The translations under genes and the position numbers were made by a program. DNA of 64,000 nucleotides from an uncultured Paracoccaceae bacterium (GTDB lineage: Bacteria; Pseudomonadota; Alphaproteobacteria; Rhodobacterales; Rhodobacteraceae), in NCBI GenBank assembly GCA_947499725.1, contig CANMPK010000003.1:186001-250000 (forward strand), read 5' to 3'. Shown piece after piece: positions 53,816-63,024 of the stretch (its first letter is position 1; each line of letters begins with the position of its first letter). Under the pieces are notes generated by a model, which saw only the letters and a list, made by a program, of their open reading frames with translations, was not told the DNA's origin and searched no databases.

Positions 53816-55240
53816 GTGCCACAAGCTGAAACGCCCCCAAACCTGTTTGCCGCGCGCGAACCCATCTTTCCGCGCCGCGTCTCTGGTAAGTTCCGCAACC
53901 TCAAATGGGTGATCATGGCGATCACATTGGGCATCTATTACCTCGTCCCATGGATCCGCTGGGACCGCGGTCCAAACCTGCCGGACCAAGCGGTTCTGGT
54001 CGATCTCGCCGGACGGCGCTTTTTCTTCTTCTGGATCGAAATCTGGCCGCATGAGTTCTACTTCATCGCAGGCCTTCTGATCATGGCGGGGCTTGGCCTC
54101 TTCCTATTCACCTCCGCGCTGGGCCGCGTCTGGTGCGGTTACGCTTGCCCGCAAACCGTGTGGACCGATCTGTTCATCTTGGTGGAACGCTGGGTCGAAG
54201 GCGACCGCAACGCGCGCTTGCGTCTGCATCATCAAAAGAAATGGACCTTCCGCAAACTGCGCCTGCGCGTCACCAAGACCATCCTCTGGCTGCTGATCGG
54301 CCTCGCCACCGGCGGCGCTTGGGTCTTCTATTTCGCTGATGCGCCTACTTTGATGCAGGATCTTGTCTCCGGCAGCGCCCATCCGGTGGCCTATTCCTCC
54401 CTGGCGATCCTCACCGCCACCACGTTTTTCTTCGGCGGCTACGCGCGCGAGCAAATCTGCATCTACGCCTGCCCATGGCCGCGCATCCAAGCGGCGATGA
54501 TGGACGAAGACACGCTTACCGTCGCCTACCGCGATTGGCGCGGAGAGCCGCGCGGCAAGCTGAAACAAGAAACAGACGAGCACGGCGACTGCATCGACTG
54601 CATGGCCTGCGTCAACGTCTGCCCCATGGGCATCGACATCCGCGAAGGCCAGCAGATGGAATGCATCACCTGCGCCCTGTGCATCGACGCCTGCGATGAC
54701 GTGATGGACAAAATTGGGAAAGACCGCGGCCTGATCGACTATGTCGCCCTGTCCGACGAAGCCAGCGAACGCGCAGGCAACCCGCCAAAACCCACGTGGA
54801 AACACATCTTCCGCCTGCGCACGATCCTCTACACTGCGCTGTGGGGCGGGGTGGGCGCGCTGCTGATCGTGGCGCTGTTCATGCGCAGCCCGTTTGATGT
54901 CACCGTCGCCCCTGTGCGCAACCCAACCTTCGTGACCCTGTCCGATGGCACCATCCGCAACACCTACGAGGTCCGCCTGCGCAACAAACACGGCGACGCC
55001 CGCGCCTTCACGCTTTCCGCCCCCGAAAGCCCGCCACTGATCCTGCGCATCGAAGGCCAGCCCAACACCACCTTCACCGTGCCCGCCGACAGCACCGCCT
55101 TGGTACGCGTCTACGTGTCTGCGCCACCAACTACTGACCAAGCCCAAACCCGCCTCAGTGATCTGCGCTTTTGGTTCACAGACACGAGCAATGACGACCG
55201 CACCCACAAAGACACCGTGTTTCACGGAAAAGGAGACTAA
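53816..55240 (+). CDS. ccoG: cbb3 oxidase assembly ferredoxin-like protein CcoG (FixG/RdxA)
   Basis: 474 residues. Start set to GTG 53816 after AAAAGG: it gives the usual N-terminus (REPIFPRRVSGKFRNLKW) and keeps the FNR box upstream, whereas the 53651 frame would translate it. About five TM helices, polyferredoxin cysteines (CGYACPQTVW, CIYACPWPR, CIDCMACVNVCPMGID, CITCALCIDAC), then an Ig-like periplasmic C-domain. Reduces copper(II) for CuB insertion in cbb3. First gene of ccoGHIS. Confidence 0.95.
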   Translation: MPQAETPPNLFAAREPIFPRRVSGKFRNLKWVIMAITLGIYYLVPWIRWDRGPNLPDQAVLVDLAGRRFFFFWIEIWPHEFYFIAGLLIMAGLGLFLFTSALGRVWCGYACPQTVWTDLFILVERWVEGDRNARLRLHHQKKWTFRKLRLRVTKTILWLLIGLATGGAWVFYFADAPTLMQDLVSGSAHPVAYSSLAILTATTFFFGGYAREQICIYACPWPRIQAAMMDEDTLTVAYRDWRGEPRGKLKQETDEHGDCIDCMACVNVCPMGIDIREGQQMECITCALCIDACDDVMDKIGKDRGLIDYVALSDEASERAGNPPKPTWKHIFRLRTILYTALWGGVGALLIVALFMRSPFDVTVAPVRNPTFVTLSDGTIRNTYEVRLRNKHGDARAFTLSAPESPPLILRIEGQPNTTFTVPADSTALVRVYVSAPPTTDQAQTRLSDLRFWFTDTSNDDRTHKDTVFHGKGD

Positions 55241-55242
55241 CC

Positions 55243-55701
55243 ATGCAAGCGCGCGAACTCACAGGACGCCATGTGGCGCTGATCTTTGTCACTGCCTTCA
55301 CCATCATCATCGGGGTGAACCTGAAACTGGCGTTCTCCGCCGTGGACACTTTCCCAGGGCTCGAGGTGAAAAACTCCTACGTGGCCAGCCAAAGCTTTGA
55401 CGCCCGCCGCACCGCGCAGCAGGCCCTCGGCTGGCAAGTCAGCGCCCATACGATGAACAACACCGTCGTGCTGACCATCCAAACCGCCGACGGCACGCCC
55501 GTTCAGGTCCAATCGCTCACCGCCACATTGGGCCGCGCCACCCATGTGCAAGACGACATCACGCCCAGCTTCATTTTCGACGGCACCGCCTACGTGGCCG
55601 AGGCCCCCCTTGGCGCAGGCAACTGGAACATCCGCATGACAGCCATCGCGCAAGACGGCACCCCGTTCCAGCAGCGCGTACCGCTTTTGGTAAAGGGATA
55701 G
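55243..55701 (+). CDS. ccoH: cbb3 oxidase assembly protein CcoH (FixH)
   Basis: 152 residues. One N-terminal TM (VALIFVTAFTIIIGVNLKLAF), then a periplasmic beta-sandwich with FDARRTAQQALGW, the FixH landmark. Needed for stable cbb3 assembly. Starts two bases after ccoG and ends three before ccoI. Confidence 0.93.
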   Translation: MQARELTGRHVALIFVTAFTIIIGVNLKLAFSAVDTFPGLEVKNSYVASQSFDARRTAQQALGWQVSAHTMNNTVVLTIQTADGTPVQVQSLTATLGRATHVQDDITPSFIFDGTAYVAEAPLGAGNWNIRMTAIAQDGTPFQQRVPLLVKG

Positions 55702-55704
55702 CCC

Positions 55705-57867
55705 ATGGCCATGTCTGCCTGCCCAGCTTGCGATGCAGCCCCTTTGGCGCAAACCCTCGCAACCCAGCCGCAAAGCAACCAAATCGCCCTCAGCGTGCCG
55801 GATCTGCACTGCGGCCTGTGCATTTCCAAGGTCGAAACGGCCCTCAAAGCCCTGCCGCAGGTCACAGACGCACGCGTCAACCTGACCCAAAAACGCGCCG
55901 TGGTTACCGGCGCAGCAGACATGCCCATCGCCCCCCTGATCCAAGCTTTGGCACAAGCGGGCTACCCAGCGCACGAGCTTGACCTCACCAGCCTGTCAGC
56001 CACCCAAACCGACAAGGCCGGCAAAGACATCCTTATGCGCCTCGCCGTGGCGTTTTTCGCCAGTATGAACGTGATGATGCTCTCCATCGCGGTCTGGTCC
56101 GGCGCCAGCGATGCCACCCGTGATCTGTTCCATTGGATCTCCGCCATCATCGCTGTGCCCGCGATTGCCTTTGCCGGAAAGCCCTTTTTTCTCAACGCAC
56201 TAAAGGCCTTTCGCACGCGCCAGCTCAATATGGATGTTCCCATCGTTCTGGCCATTCTGCTGGCCATGGGTACATCCCTGTGGGAGGTCTCGCTGTCCGG
56301 CCACCACGCCTATTTCGACGCGGCCTTGACGCTGATCACCTTCCTTCTGGCAGGCCGCTATCTAGATCACCGCACCCGCAGCGCAGCACGCTCTGCAGCG
56401 CAAGAGCTAGCAGCGCTTGATGTGCCCCGCGCGATGCTGATCAAAAATGGCACCCACACCAGCGTGCCCACCGCCAGCCTGCAAGTGAACGACCACATCC
56501 AAGTCGCAGCAGGCGGGCGTATTCCCGTTGATGGCATCCTGATCGAGGGCATTTCCGAACTCGACCGCTCCTTGCTCACCGGCGAAACCCAACCGGTGCT
56601 CGCCACCACCGGCATGGCGCTCAGCGCGGGCGAAGTGAACCTCACCGGCCCAATCACCCTGCGCGCCACAGCCGTGGGCAAAGACACCAGCCTGCACCAA
56701 ATGGCAGACCTCGTGGCCATCGCCGAAAGTGGTCGCGCCAATTACACGTCGCTCGCCGACAAAGCCGCCAAGCTCTACGCCCCCGGCGTGCATATCTTAG
56801 CGGGCTTAGCGTTCGCCGGTTGGTTCATCGCCACGCGCGATACACGTACAGCGCTCAACATCGCCGCAGCGGTGCTGATCATCACATGCCCCTGCGCCCT
56901 GGGCCTTGCCGTGCCCGCCGTCACCACCGCCGCCTCTGGCCGGTTGTTCCGCAAAGGCCTGCTGGTGAAAAACGCCACCGCTTTGGAGCGCCTCGCCCAA
57001 ATCGACACCGTGGTTTTCGACAAAACCGGCACCCTGACCGAAGGCCGCCCCGAGGTGCAAAACCTTAACGCCTTCCACGACAACGCGCTGAGGATCGCGC
57101 TGGCCTTGGCACATGGCTCTTCCCACCCATTGTCCAAAGCACTCACAACTGCGATTCAGGCCAAGGGCCTCAAACCCGCGCCTCTGCGCAATGTCACCGA
57201 AACCGCAGGGCAGGGGATCAGCGCCGATTGGCTCGGCACCACCGTGCGCCTTGGCCGCGCCGATTGGATCGGCGCTACCCCCTTTGATCAAACCGCCGTC
57301 TATCTAGACCTCGGCCAAGACATGCCGCAGGCCTTCCTGTTCCAAGACAACCTACGCCAAGGCGCGCAAGGGGCCATCGCCGAGCTGCAATCCCAAGGCC
57401 TCAACCTGCATCTTCTGTCAGGTGACACCGAAGCCGCCGTCGCCCGCACTTCCAAACGCCTTGGCCTTGCCCAATGGCAATCCTCGGTGCTGCCGCAAGA
57501 CAAAGCCGCCTATGTGCAGGCCCTACAAGATCAGGGCCATAAGGTTCTAATGGTGGGGGACGGTCTGAACGACACGGGCGCCTTGGCCGCCGCCCATGCT
57601 TCGATCTCGCCAGCTTCGGCCCTAGATGCCGCCCGCGTGGCCTCTGATATGGTGCTGCTTGGCGCAGACCTTGGCAGCATCCCGCAAGCATGGCGCACCG
57701 CCAAAACCGCCACCCGCCGTATCCGCGAGAATTTCCAGATCGCCACGCTGTACAATGTGATCGCCGTGCCGCTCGCAATCGCAGGCCTCGCCACGCCCTT
57801 GATCGCGGCGCTCGCCATGTCCAGCAGCTCGATCACTGTCAGCTTGAACGCCCTCCGACTTAAATGA
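55705..57867 (+). CDS. ccoI: Copper-translocating P1B-type ATPase CcoI (FixI)
   Basis: 720 residues. N-terminal Cys-rich cap (SACPACDAAP) and an HMA domain with CGLC, then TM helices, actuator loop SLLTGETQPV, the Cu-binding TCPCALGL in TM6, phosphorylation DKTGTLTEG and hinge VGDGLNDTGAL. Exports copper to the periplasm for CcoN assembly. Followed ten bases later by ccoS. Confidence 0.95.
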   Translation: MAMSACPACDAAPLAQTLATQPQSNQIALSVPDLHCGLCISKVETALKALPQVTDARVNLTQKRAVVTGAADMPIAPLIQALAQAGYPAHELDLTSLSATQTDKAGKDILMRLAVAFFASMNVMMLSIAVWSGASDATRDLFHWISAIIAVPAIAFAGKPFFLNALKAFRTRQLNMDVPIVLAILLAMGTSLWEVSLSGHHAYFDAALTLITFLLAGRYLDHRTRSAARSAAQELAALDVPRAMLIKNGTHTSVPTASLQVNDHIQVAAGGRIPVDGILIEGISELDRSLLTGETQPVLATTGMALSAGEVNLTGPITLRATAVGKDTSLHQMADLVAIAESGRANYTSLADKAAKLYAPGVHILAGLAFAGWFIATRDTRTALNIAAAVLIITCPCALGLAVPAVTTAASGRLFRKGLLVKNATALERLAQIDTVVFDKTGTLTEGRPEVQNLNAFHDNALRIALALAHGSSHPLSKALTTAIQAKGLKPAPLRNVTETAGQGISADWLGTTVRLGRADWIGATPFDQTAVYLDLGQDMPQAFLFQDNLRQGAQGAIAELQSQGLNLHLLSGDTEAAVARTSKRLGLAQWQSSVLPQDKAAYVQALQDQGHKVLMVGDGLNDTGALAAAHASISPASALDAARVASDMVLLGADLGSIPQAWRTAKTATRRIRENFQIATLYNVIAVPLAIAGLATPLIAALAMSSSSITVSLNALRLK

Positions 57868-57877
57868 AAGACGCGCT

Positions 57878-58036
57878 ATGACCATCCTCAGCTATCTGAT
57901 CCCTATTTCTTTGCTGCTTGGCGGGGCAGGGCTTGCGGCCTTTTTGTATACGCTTAAAAGCGATCAATACGACGATCCCGACGGCAACGCCCAACGCATC
58001 CTTGCGCCAGACTATGACGAAAAACCAAAGGCTTAA
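57878..58036 (+). CDS. ccoS: cbb3 oxidase assembly protein CcoS
   Basis: 52 residues, too short for routine ORF thresholds. Starts MTILSYLIPISLLLGG, with one TM helix and the CcoS hallmark FLYTLKSDQYDDPDGNAQRI directly after it. Needed for haem b and CuB incorporation. Last gene of ccoGHIS; five bases before the convergent Hint gene's stop. Confidence 0.93.
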   Translation: MTILSYLIPISLLLGGAGLAAFLYTLKSDQYDDPDGNAQRILAPDYDEKPKA

Positions 58037-58041
58037 CGGAA

Positions 58042-59082
58042 TTACTGCGCCGCCATAAGCTGCACGTTGCGCGGGCGATACAATGACATCAGCAGCCGCG
58101 CTTCATGCTTTTTCAGCACCATATGCGCCGCACGCCTATGCTGCGCGAAACCGGCCAACGCATAGACCGCACCGGCCTCTTTATCCTGCTCAAACCCTTC
58201 GGCAGAGATCGCCCCGTGAAACAGGCTTTCCGCGGGCAGACCGTTGGCAGTCAACACCGCATGATCTTCAAGCAACAGATGATGATACTGCACCCGCATG
58301 CCCAGCGGCGCGTAATCAACGCCCAAATAGCCCAGCAAAAACTTCGCCGCCACAAAGACCTGCGCTGTGCCAAACAACATCTGGCAGGTCGCCCCGGTCA
58401 CCAAAACGCGGTGGTTTGGAGAGACGAAAACATCTTGAAACGGCACCCCTTGCCCAAAGGCATGGGCCGGAATGCAAATCGGCCGCTTCGCATCTTCGCC
58501 CGCTTCCAGCATGTTCAGCCGACGCTGCCCCACCCAAGCCACCTGACGCGCGCCCTGATCGGTCATCACCTGATCACCGGCTTTGATCTCTTGCACTTTG
58601 CGGTTGCCTTGCGGTGTGTAGATCAAAGTGCCCGCCACAAAGCAGGGGATCGTGCCCGCGGAAGGGGCATCATTCACCTCATAGCTTGCGCCGCCATCCG
58701 TGCTTTCAAAACTCTCGCCACTGCCCGTAGCCCCAAGCGCGTTTGAACTTAGTCCATCTGCTGGGCCTTCAGTCGCTGTAACAGTGGATTCAAACGACAC
58801 AAATTGCAGAACAACCCCGTCCTGCACCAGCGCAACAGCGCCATTCTTATGCACGCCATTGAACGTCGAAGACGAGCCAGAGTTGAAACTATACACATCC
58901 CGACCCGCATTGGTGCTGTCGGCAACGTTCTCCAAAACGTTGGTCGTGCGCACCGTGCCATTGGGATTGTAGATGATAATCTCAAGGCCGCTGACATCCG
59001 TGCCAGCATCCACCGCGACCTCGATAAAGTCGACGTTGCCTGCGCCTAGAAACTTAAGCTCTGATAGAAATGGATCTGGCAT
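58042..59082 (-). CDS. Hint-domain (Hedgehog/intein-type) protein
   Basis: 346 residues. N-terminal ~135 residues form a beta-rich domain (lamin-tail-like landmarks FIEVAVDAGTDVSGLEIIIYNPNG). From C147 (IPCFVAGTLIYTP) runs a Hint_2 domain with VQEIKAGDQVMTD and VSPNHRVLVTG. Such alphaproteobacterial Hint proteins are typically secreted, often through RTX-linked type I systems; no classical signal peptide is seen. Autoprocessing at C147 is inferred from family. The function of the exported part is unknown. Confidence 0.85.
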   Translation of the reverse strand: MPDPFLSELKFLGAGNVDFIEVAVDAGTDVSGLEIIIYNPNGTVRTTNVLENVADSTNAGRDVYSFNSGSSSTFNGVHKNGAVALVQDGVVLQFVSFESTVTATEGPADGLSSNALGATGSGESFESTDGGASYEVNDAPSAGTIPCFVAGTLIYTPQGNRKVQEIKAGDQVMTDQGARQVAWVGQRRLNMLEAGEDAKRPICIPAHAFGQGVPFQDVFVSPNHRVLVTGATCQMLFGTAQVFVAAKFLLGYLGVDYAPLGMRVQYHHLLLEDHAVLTANGLPAESLFHGAISAEGFEQDKEAGAVYALAGFAQHRRAAHMVLKKHEARLLMSLYRPRNVQLMAAQ

Positions 59083-59113
59083 GGCGTTCTCCCATGTCGG
59101 ATCCTGCTTAGGA

Positions 59114-60589
59114 TCAGCTTGGGCCGATCATAAAGCAGGAAACCTGACGTGCTTGCAAACGACGGCATGCCAAGTCTGCGGTTTCACGGGTCAGCCCCAT
59201 GAAATTCGCATCAAACCCACGTGTGGATTTCACCACCTTGCGCAACGACCCATCCAATGTGGTCATTTCTGCAAGAGCAGTCTTCAGCAGTACCTTTTCA
59301 GCAGCATATCGGCTTCCATAACGCCCAACGTTGATCCCCCAATGACGTCCCCCAGACGTCGTAAGGCGGGTTACCACTTCAGGCTCAGGATCTTCAAGAA
59401 TAGGCGCCGGAGCCACCTGCGCGGTTTGGGCAGGGGCATCTTCTGTCACTTGTACAGATGTCGGGAACAAAGAGGCAGAGTTGCTTTGCGCTTGGCGCAA
59501 CGCATCTTCGATGCCAGAGGCTTTTACCTTCGCATTGGCTGTCTTAGGCGAAGCAATCGCACCAGGCGCAGGCTTGGGCGCTTCAGCCACAACAGTTGGC
59601 TGGGCTGCAACGGGACGCGCAATCGGGCGCAAGCTGCGGCTCACCGCGGTGGATACGCGCAGCGTCTTCCCGCCCGTGGTCGCGCCACCGGCTGTGCTGC
59701 TGCTGGCCACTTGCGTGCCCGCATTGCCCAGATACGCAGGGCGTTTTGGCTTACGCAGCGCCGCATGAGACGGCGCGCGGCGGAAGCCCAGATCCAGCAA
59801 TTCAGCGACTTTCGCGTTGCGCGATGCTGTAGAACGGCCACCAAAGACAGTCGCGATAATGCGTTCGTTGCCGCGCTCCGCAGAAGACACAAGGTTAAAG
59901 CCCGCCGCACGGGTGTAACCGGTCTTGATGCCATCCGCGCCACGATAGGCGCCAAGGAAACGACGGTTTGTGTTGTTCACTGTTGCGATGCCCGCATCCG
60001 TAGATGTGCGCGAGAACAGGTTATAATACTGCGGATAGTCATACAGCATATGACGACCCATCGTGGTCATGTCACGGGCGGTCGACATGTGACCATTTTC
60101 CGTCAGGCCGTGGGCATTGCGGAACGTTGTGTTTGTCATGCCAAGGGCTTTGGCCGTGCGGTTCATCCGGCGCGCAAAGGCTGCTTCAGAACCAGAAATC
60201 GCAATACCAATCGCGGTTGCCGCATCATTGGCAGATTTCACCGCCGCTGCACGCACCAAATACCGCAAAGCAATACGCTGACCAGTTTTCAAACCCAGTT
60301 TGGAAGGTGGCTCGGCAGAGGCTTCTTTCGTGATGCGCACTTTGGTGTCCATGGAGATCTCTCCATTCTCGACAGCCTCAAAGGCAATGTACAAGGTCAT
60401 CATCTTCGTCAAAGACGCCGGATGCAGACGGGTATCGGCATTGCGCGAATGCAAAACTTTGCCGGAACGCGCATCAATCACCATCGCCGCATAAGGCGCG
60501 GCAACAGCCTGCGAGAAACTCGCGAAAACGAATGCGATTACTGCCAGAAAATACAGCCCAAAACGGGCCGGCTTTTGATGCCGATCCAT
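59114..60589 (-). CDS. D-alanyl-D-alanine carboxypeptidase with C-terminal SPOR domain
   Basis: 491 residues. Signal/anchor (FLAVIAFVFASFSQAVAA), then a class A PBP5-type peptidase with the three motifs SLTK (S59, K62), SAN (119-121) and KTG (222-224). A long low-complexity linker leads to a SPOR domain (about 412-490), which binds denuded septal glycan. So it trims peptidoglycan pentapeptides at division sites. Upstream DNA holds two full CtrA boxes, in line with cell-cycle-timed expression. Confidence 0.93.
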   Translation of the reverse strand: MDRHQKPARFGLYFLAVIAFVFASFSQAVAAPYAAMVIDARSGKVLHSRNADTRLHPASLTKMMTLYIAFEAVENGEISMDTKVRITKEASAEPPSKLGLKTGQRIALRYLVRAAAVKSANDAATAIGIAISGSEAAFARRMNRTAKALGMTNTTFRNAHGLTENGHMSTARDMTTMGRHMLYDYPQYYNLFSRTSTDAGIATVNNTNRRFLGAYRGADGIKTGYTRAAGFNLVSSAERGNERIIATVFGGRSTASRNAKVAELLDLGFRRAPSHAALRKPKRPAYLGNAGTQVASSSTAGGATTGGKTLRVSTAVSRSLRPIARPVAAQPTVVAEAPKPAPGAIASPKTANAKVKASGIEDALRQAQSNSASLFPTSVQVTEDAPAQTAQVAPAPILEDPEPEVVTRLTTSGGRHWGINVGRYGSRYAAEKVLLKTALAEMTTLDGSLRKVVKSTRGFDANFMGLTRETADLACRRLQARQVSCFMIGPS

Positions 60590-60704
60590 AACGTTAACTT
60601 GCCCTTACTGCCTCATGCCGTCGATTTTTCGACTGACCTTTTGAAACAAGGCTAACACAGGGTGTTTTTTGAATAAAGTCTTTGATTCAAATACATGGCA
60701 AACT

Positions 60705-60719
60705 TTAACGTGAATTTAA
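60705..60719. promoter_or_regulatory. CtrA box 1 (TTAA-N7-TTAA)
   Basis: TTAA-CGTGAAT-TTAA, a full CtrA consensus, about 116 bp upstream of the SPOR carboxypeptidase start and in an AT-rich gap. A GATTC site (CcrM target, 60684-60688) is 17 bp away. Confidence 0.65.
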
Positions 60720-60790
60720 TTCTAAATGTAGCGGTTCTCGTAGAGGGGGCCACAAAACCGGCGAATGTGGCGGGAATGTGGCGAGAGGCC

Positions 60791-60805
60791 TTAAAGCTGC
60801 CTTAA
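60791..60805. promoter_or_regulatory. CtrA box 2 (TTAA-N7-TTAA)
   Basis: TTAA-AGCTGCC-TTAA, a second full CtrA consensus 71 bp further upstream. A third, near-match (TTAA-N7-TTAC, 60594-60608) lies right before the start codon. Two complete sites in 100 bp is improbable by chance. Confidence 0.65.
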
Positions 60806-60838
60806 TTTTTCGGCGGTTTTTCCCCCTAAGAAAATGAC

Positions 60839-61540
60839 CTAGTCGAGTCCCTCTAATAGCTCTTGTAGGGCACCCAGATCTTGAAGCTTAACATAACGCT
60901 TTTCACCCACCGGAGCGGGGGCTTTTTCAAACGCCCAACTCTCGCCGTGCGGCACGTAAACACCCCATCCGCCCCCATCCACGACAGGGCGCACATCCGA
61001 CTTCATCGAATTGCCAATCATCATCGCCTGCGCAATCCCATCCCCATGGGCCGCAAACAGCGCCTCATAAACCGGCTGGGTTTTGTCCGAGACAATCTCA
61101 ACCCGATCAAACATCTCGCCCAGTCCCGATTGCGCCACCTTGCGCTCCTGATCCAGCAAATCGCCTTTGGTGATCAGCATCACGCGGTAATGTTCGGCGC
61201 AATAGGCCACGGCTTCCTGCGCATAGGGCAGCAGATCAATCGGATGCTCCAGCATCTCGCGCCCCGCCGCGATCAATTCGGAAATCACCGAGGCAGGCAC
61301 CGCCTCATCCGTGACCTCAATCGCCGTTTCAATCATCGACAACACAAAGCCCTTCACCCCAAAGCCGTAGTGCCCATGATTGCGGATCTCAGCCGCCAAA
61401 AGCCGCGCCTCCAGCGTCTCCTGATCGGTGTAATCGGCCAACAGCCCCGCGAATCGATCCTGCGTGATCCGAAAGAAACGCTCGTTGTGCCAAAGCGTAT
61501 CGTCCGCATCAAAGGCAATAGTTGTGGGTTTTCTGTACAT
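60839..61540 (-). CDS. HAD-superfamily hydrolase
   Basis: 233 residues. Motif I DADDTLWHNE (D11, D13), motif II around LITKGDLLDQE, motif III/IV VSDKTQPV and MIGNSMKSDVRPV. The helical cap between motifs is of the C1 type. A phosphatase of small phosphorylated metabolites; substrate unknown. Same strand as, and 250 bases upstream of, the SPOR carboxypeptidase. Confidence 0.9.
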   Translation of the reverse strand: MYRKPTTIAFDADDTLWHNERFFRITQDRFAGLLADYTDQETLEARLLAAEIRNHGHYGFGVKGFVLSMIETAIEVTDEAVPASVISELIAAGREMLEHPIDLLPYAQEAVAYCAEHYRVMLITKGDLLDQERKVAQSGLGEMFDRVEIVSDKTQPVYEALFAAHGDGIAQAMMIGNSMKSDVRPVVDGGGWGVYVPHGESWAFEKAPAPVGEKRYVKLQDLGALQELLEGLD

Positions 61541-61631
61541 CTTTAGGCTTCCGCTGCTGCTGCGCTCTTTTCTATTGGGGAGGAGAGGTTATATACAACG
61601 CTCAAAGCGAATTTCCGGATAGACTGGCAAA

Positions 61632-61973
61632 ATGATCTTGCAACCGCTGCGCATGGCTGATGACACCCACGATGACGACGGAGACGTCGGTCTAGCCGTC
61701 AAACCGCGCACACGCACCAAACGTCCTCCGATGTATAAAGTTCTGCTTTTGAACGATGATTACACGCCGATGGAATTTGTGGTCCTCATTCTGGAACGCT
61801 TCTTCGGCCTCACGCACGCGCAGGCCTTCGAGATCATGTTGACCGTGCACAAAAAAGGCCTCGCGGTGGTTGGCGTCTTCAGCCATGAGATCGCCGAAAC
61901 CAAAGTCACCCAAGTCATGGATTTTGCACGCCAGCATCAGCACCCGCTGCAATGCACCATGGAAAAGGAGTGA
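61632..61973 (+). CDS. clpS: ClpS adaptor for ClpAP
   Basis: 113 residues. Flexible N-terminus ([13 protein letters not shown]), then the conserved fold [21 protein letters not shown] with the N-degron pocket, [19 protein letters not shown] and C-terminal [12 protein letters not shown]. Delivers N-end-rule substrates to ClpA. In alphaproteobacteria clpS is often beside clpA; here rsmC follows 30 bases later. Confidence 0.95.
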   Translation: MILQPLRMADDTHDDDGDVGLAVKPRTRTKRPPMYKVLLLNDDYTPMEFVVLILERFFGLTHAQAFEIMLTVHKKGLAVVGVFSHEIAETKVTQVMDFARQHQHPLQCTMEKE

Positions 61974-62003
61974 TCCGCGCCTCGTCGTGGATCAAAGCCC
62001 CCT

Positions 62004-62981
62004 ATGTCTCAGTCCCGTCTCACCCTCGCGGTTGATAGCGAACATATCGCTTGGCCGTCCGAAGGCCGCATTGCCGTATTCGCCCCTGTGGCAGGCATGG
62101 ATCTCTCCAGCCTCCCGAAAGAGCGCTGCGTGATCATCCAAACGGTGAAAACCCATTACGACGCTTTCGAAGCCGCGGGTTGGTCCTGCGCGATTGCCCC
62201 CGAAGGCGATTTTGCCGCCTCCGTGGTCTGCCTCACCCGCGCCAAAGCCCAAGCCCGTGGTTTCATCGCGCAAGCTGTGGCGCTTGGTGGGCAGGTGATT
62301 GTCGACGGCCAAAAGACCGACGGCGCAGAATCCTTCCTAAAAGACTGCCGCAAACGCGCTGATGTCACGGCGGTTTTGTCAAAATCCCACGGCAAGCTTT
62401 TTGCCTTCTCGGGCGGTGATTTCAGCGATTGGGCCATTGGCGACCCGACCGAAGTCGCCCCAGGCCTGATCACCGTGCCCGGTGTGTTCTCCGCAGATGG
62501 CATCGATCCGGCCTCCGCCGCGCTTGTTGCTGCCTTGCCAGAGAAACTCGGCAAACAGGTCGCAGATTTGGGCGCAGGCTGGGGCTACCTGTCCAAAGCC
62601 ATCCTTGAACGCGACACAGTCGAAACCCTTTATGCCGTCGAAGCCGACCACGCCGCGCTCACCTGCGCCAAGGCCAATGTCAGCGACGATCGCGCCGAAT
62701 TCTTCTGGGCCGACGCCACCACATGGCAACCGCGTGCCAAAATGAACACCGTGGTGATGAACCCGCCGTTCCACACGGGCCGCAAAGCTGAACCAGACCT
62801 AGGCCGTGCCTTCATCAGCGCCGCCGCCAAAATGCTGGCCCCAACCGGCCACCTTTGGCTCGTCGCCAACCGCCATCTTCCCTATGAGCCTCATTTAGAG
62901 GCATGTTTTGCCAAAGTGCAGGAAGTTGCAGGCGACAATCGGTTCAAAATCTTGCACGCAGAGCGCCCATCTCGCAAGTAA
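62004..62981 (+). CDS. rsmC: 16S rRNA (guanine1207-N2)-methyltransferase
   Basis: 325 residues, two-domain class I methyltransferase. The N-terminal half is a degenerate methyltransferase-like domain; the C-terminal half has motif I VADLGAGWGYLS and the catalytic NPPF (VVMNPPFHTG). Methylates G1207 in helix 34 of 16S rRNA after subunit assembly. Downstream of clpS on the same strand. Confidence 0.93.
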   Translation: MSQSRLTLAVDSEHIAWPSEGRIAVFAPVAGMDLSSLPKERCVIIQTVKTHYDAFEAAGWSCAIAPEGDFAASVVCLTRAKAQARGFIAQAVALGGQVIVDGQKTDGAESFLKDCRKRADVTAVLSKSHGKLFAFSGGDFSDWAIGDPTEVAPGLITVPGVFSADGIDPASAALVAALPEKLGKQVADLGAGWGYLSKAILERDTVETLYAVEADHAALTCAKANVSDDRAEFFWADATTWQPRAKMNTVVMNPPFHTGRKAEPDLGRAFISAAAKMLAPTGHLWLVANRHLPYEPHLEACFAKVQEVAGDNRFKILHAERPSRK

Positions 62982-63024
62982 TCCGAATTCGGCGTAACCT
63001 GCCGCAGAATCAACGGGGATAGAT

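Noticed and set aside
58973-60655. 560-residue plus-strand frame over the carboxypeptidase
   Set aside because: Antisense of the SPOR D,D-carboxypeptidase, Arg/His/Cys rich, no family. A GC-skewed codon artefact.
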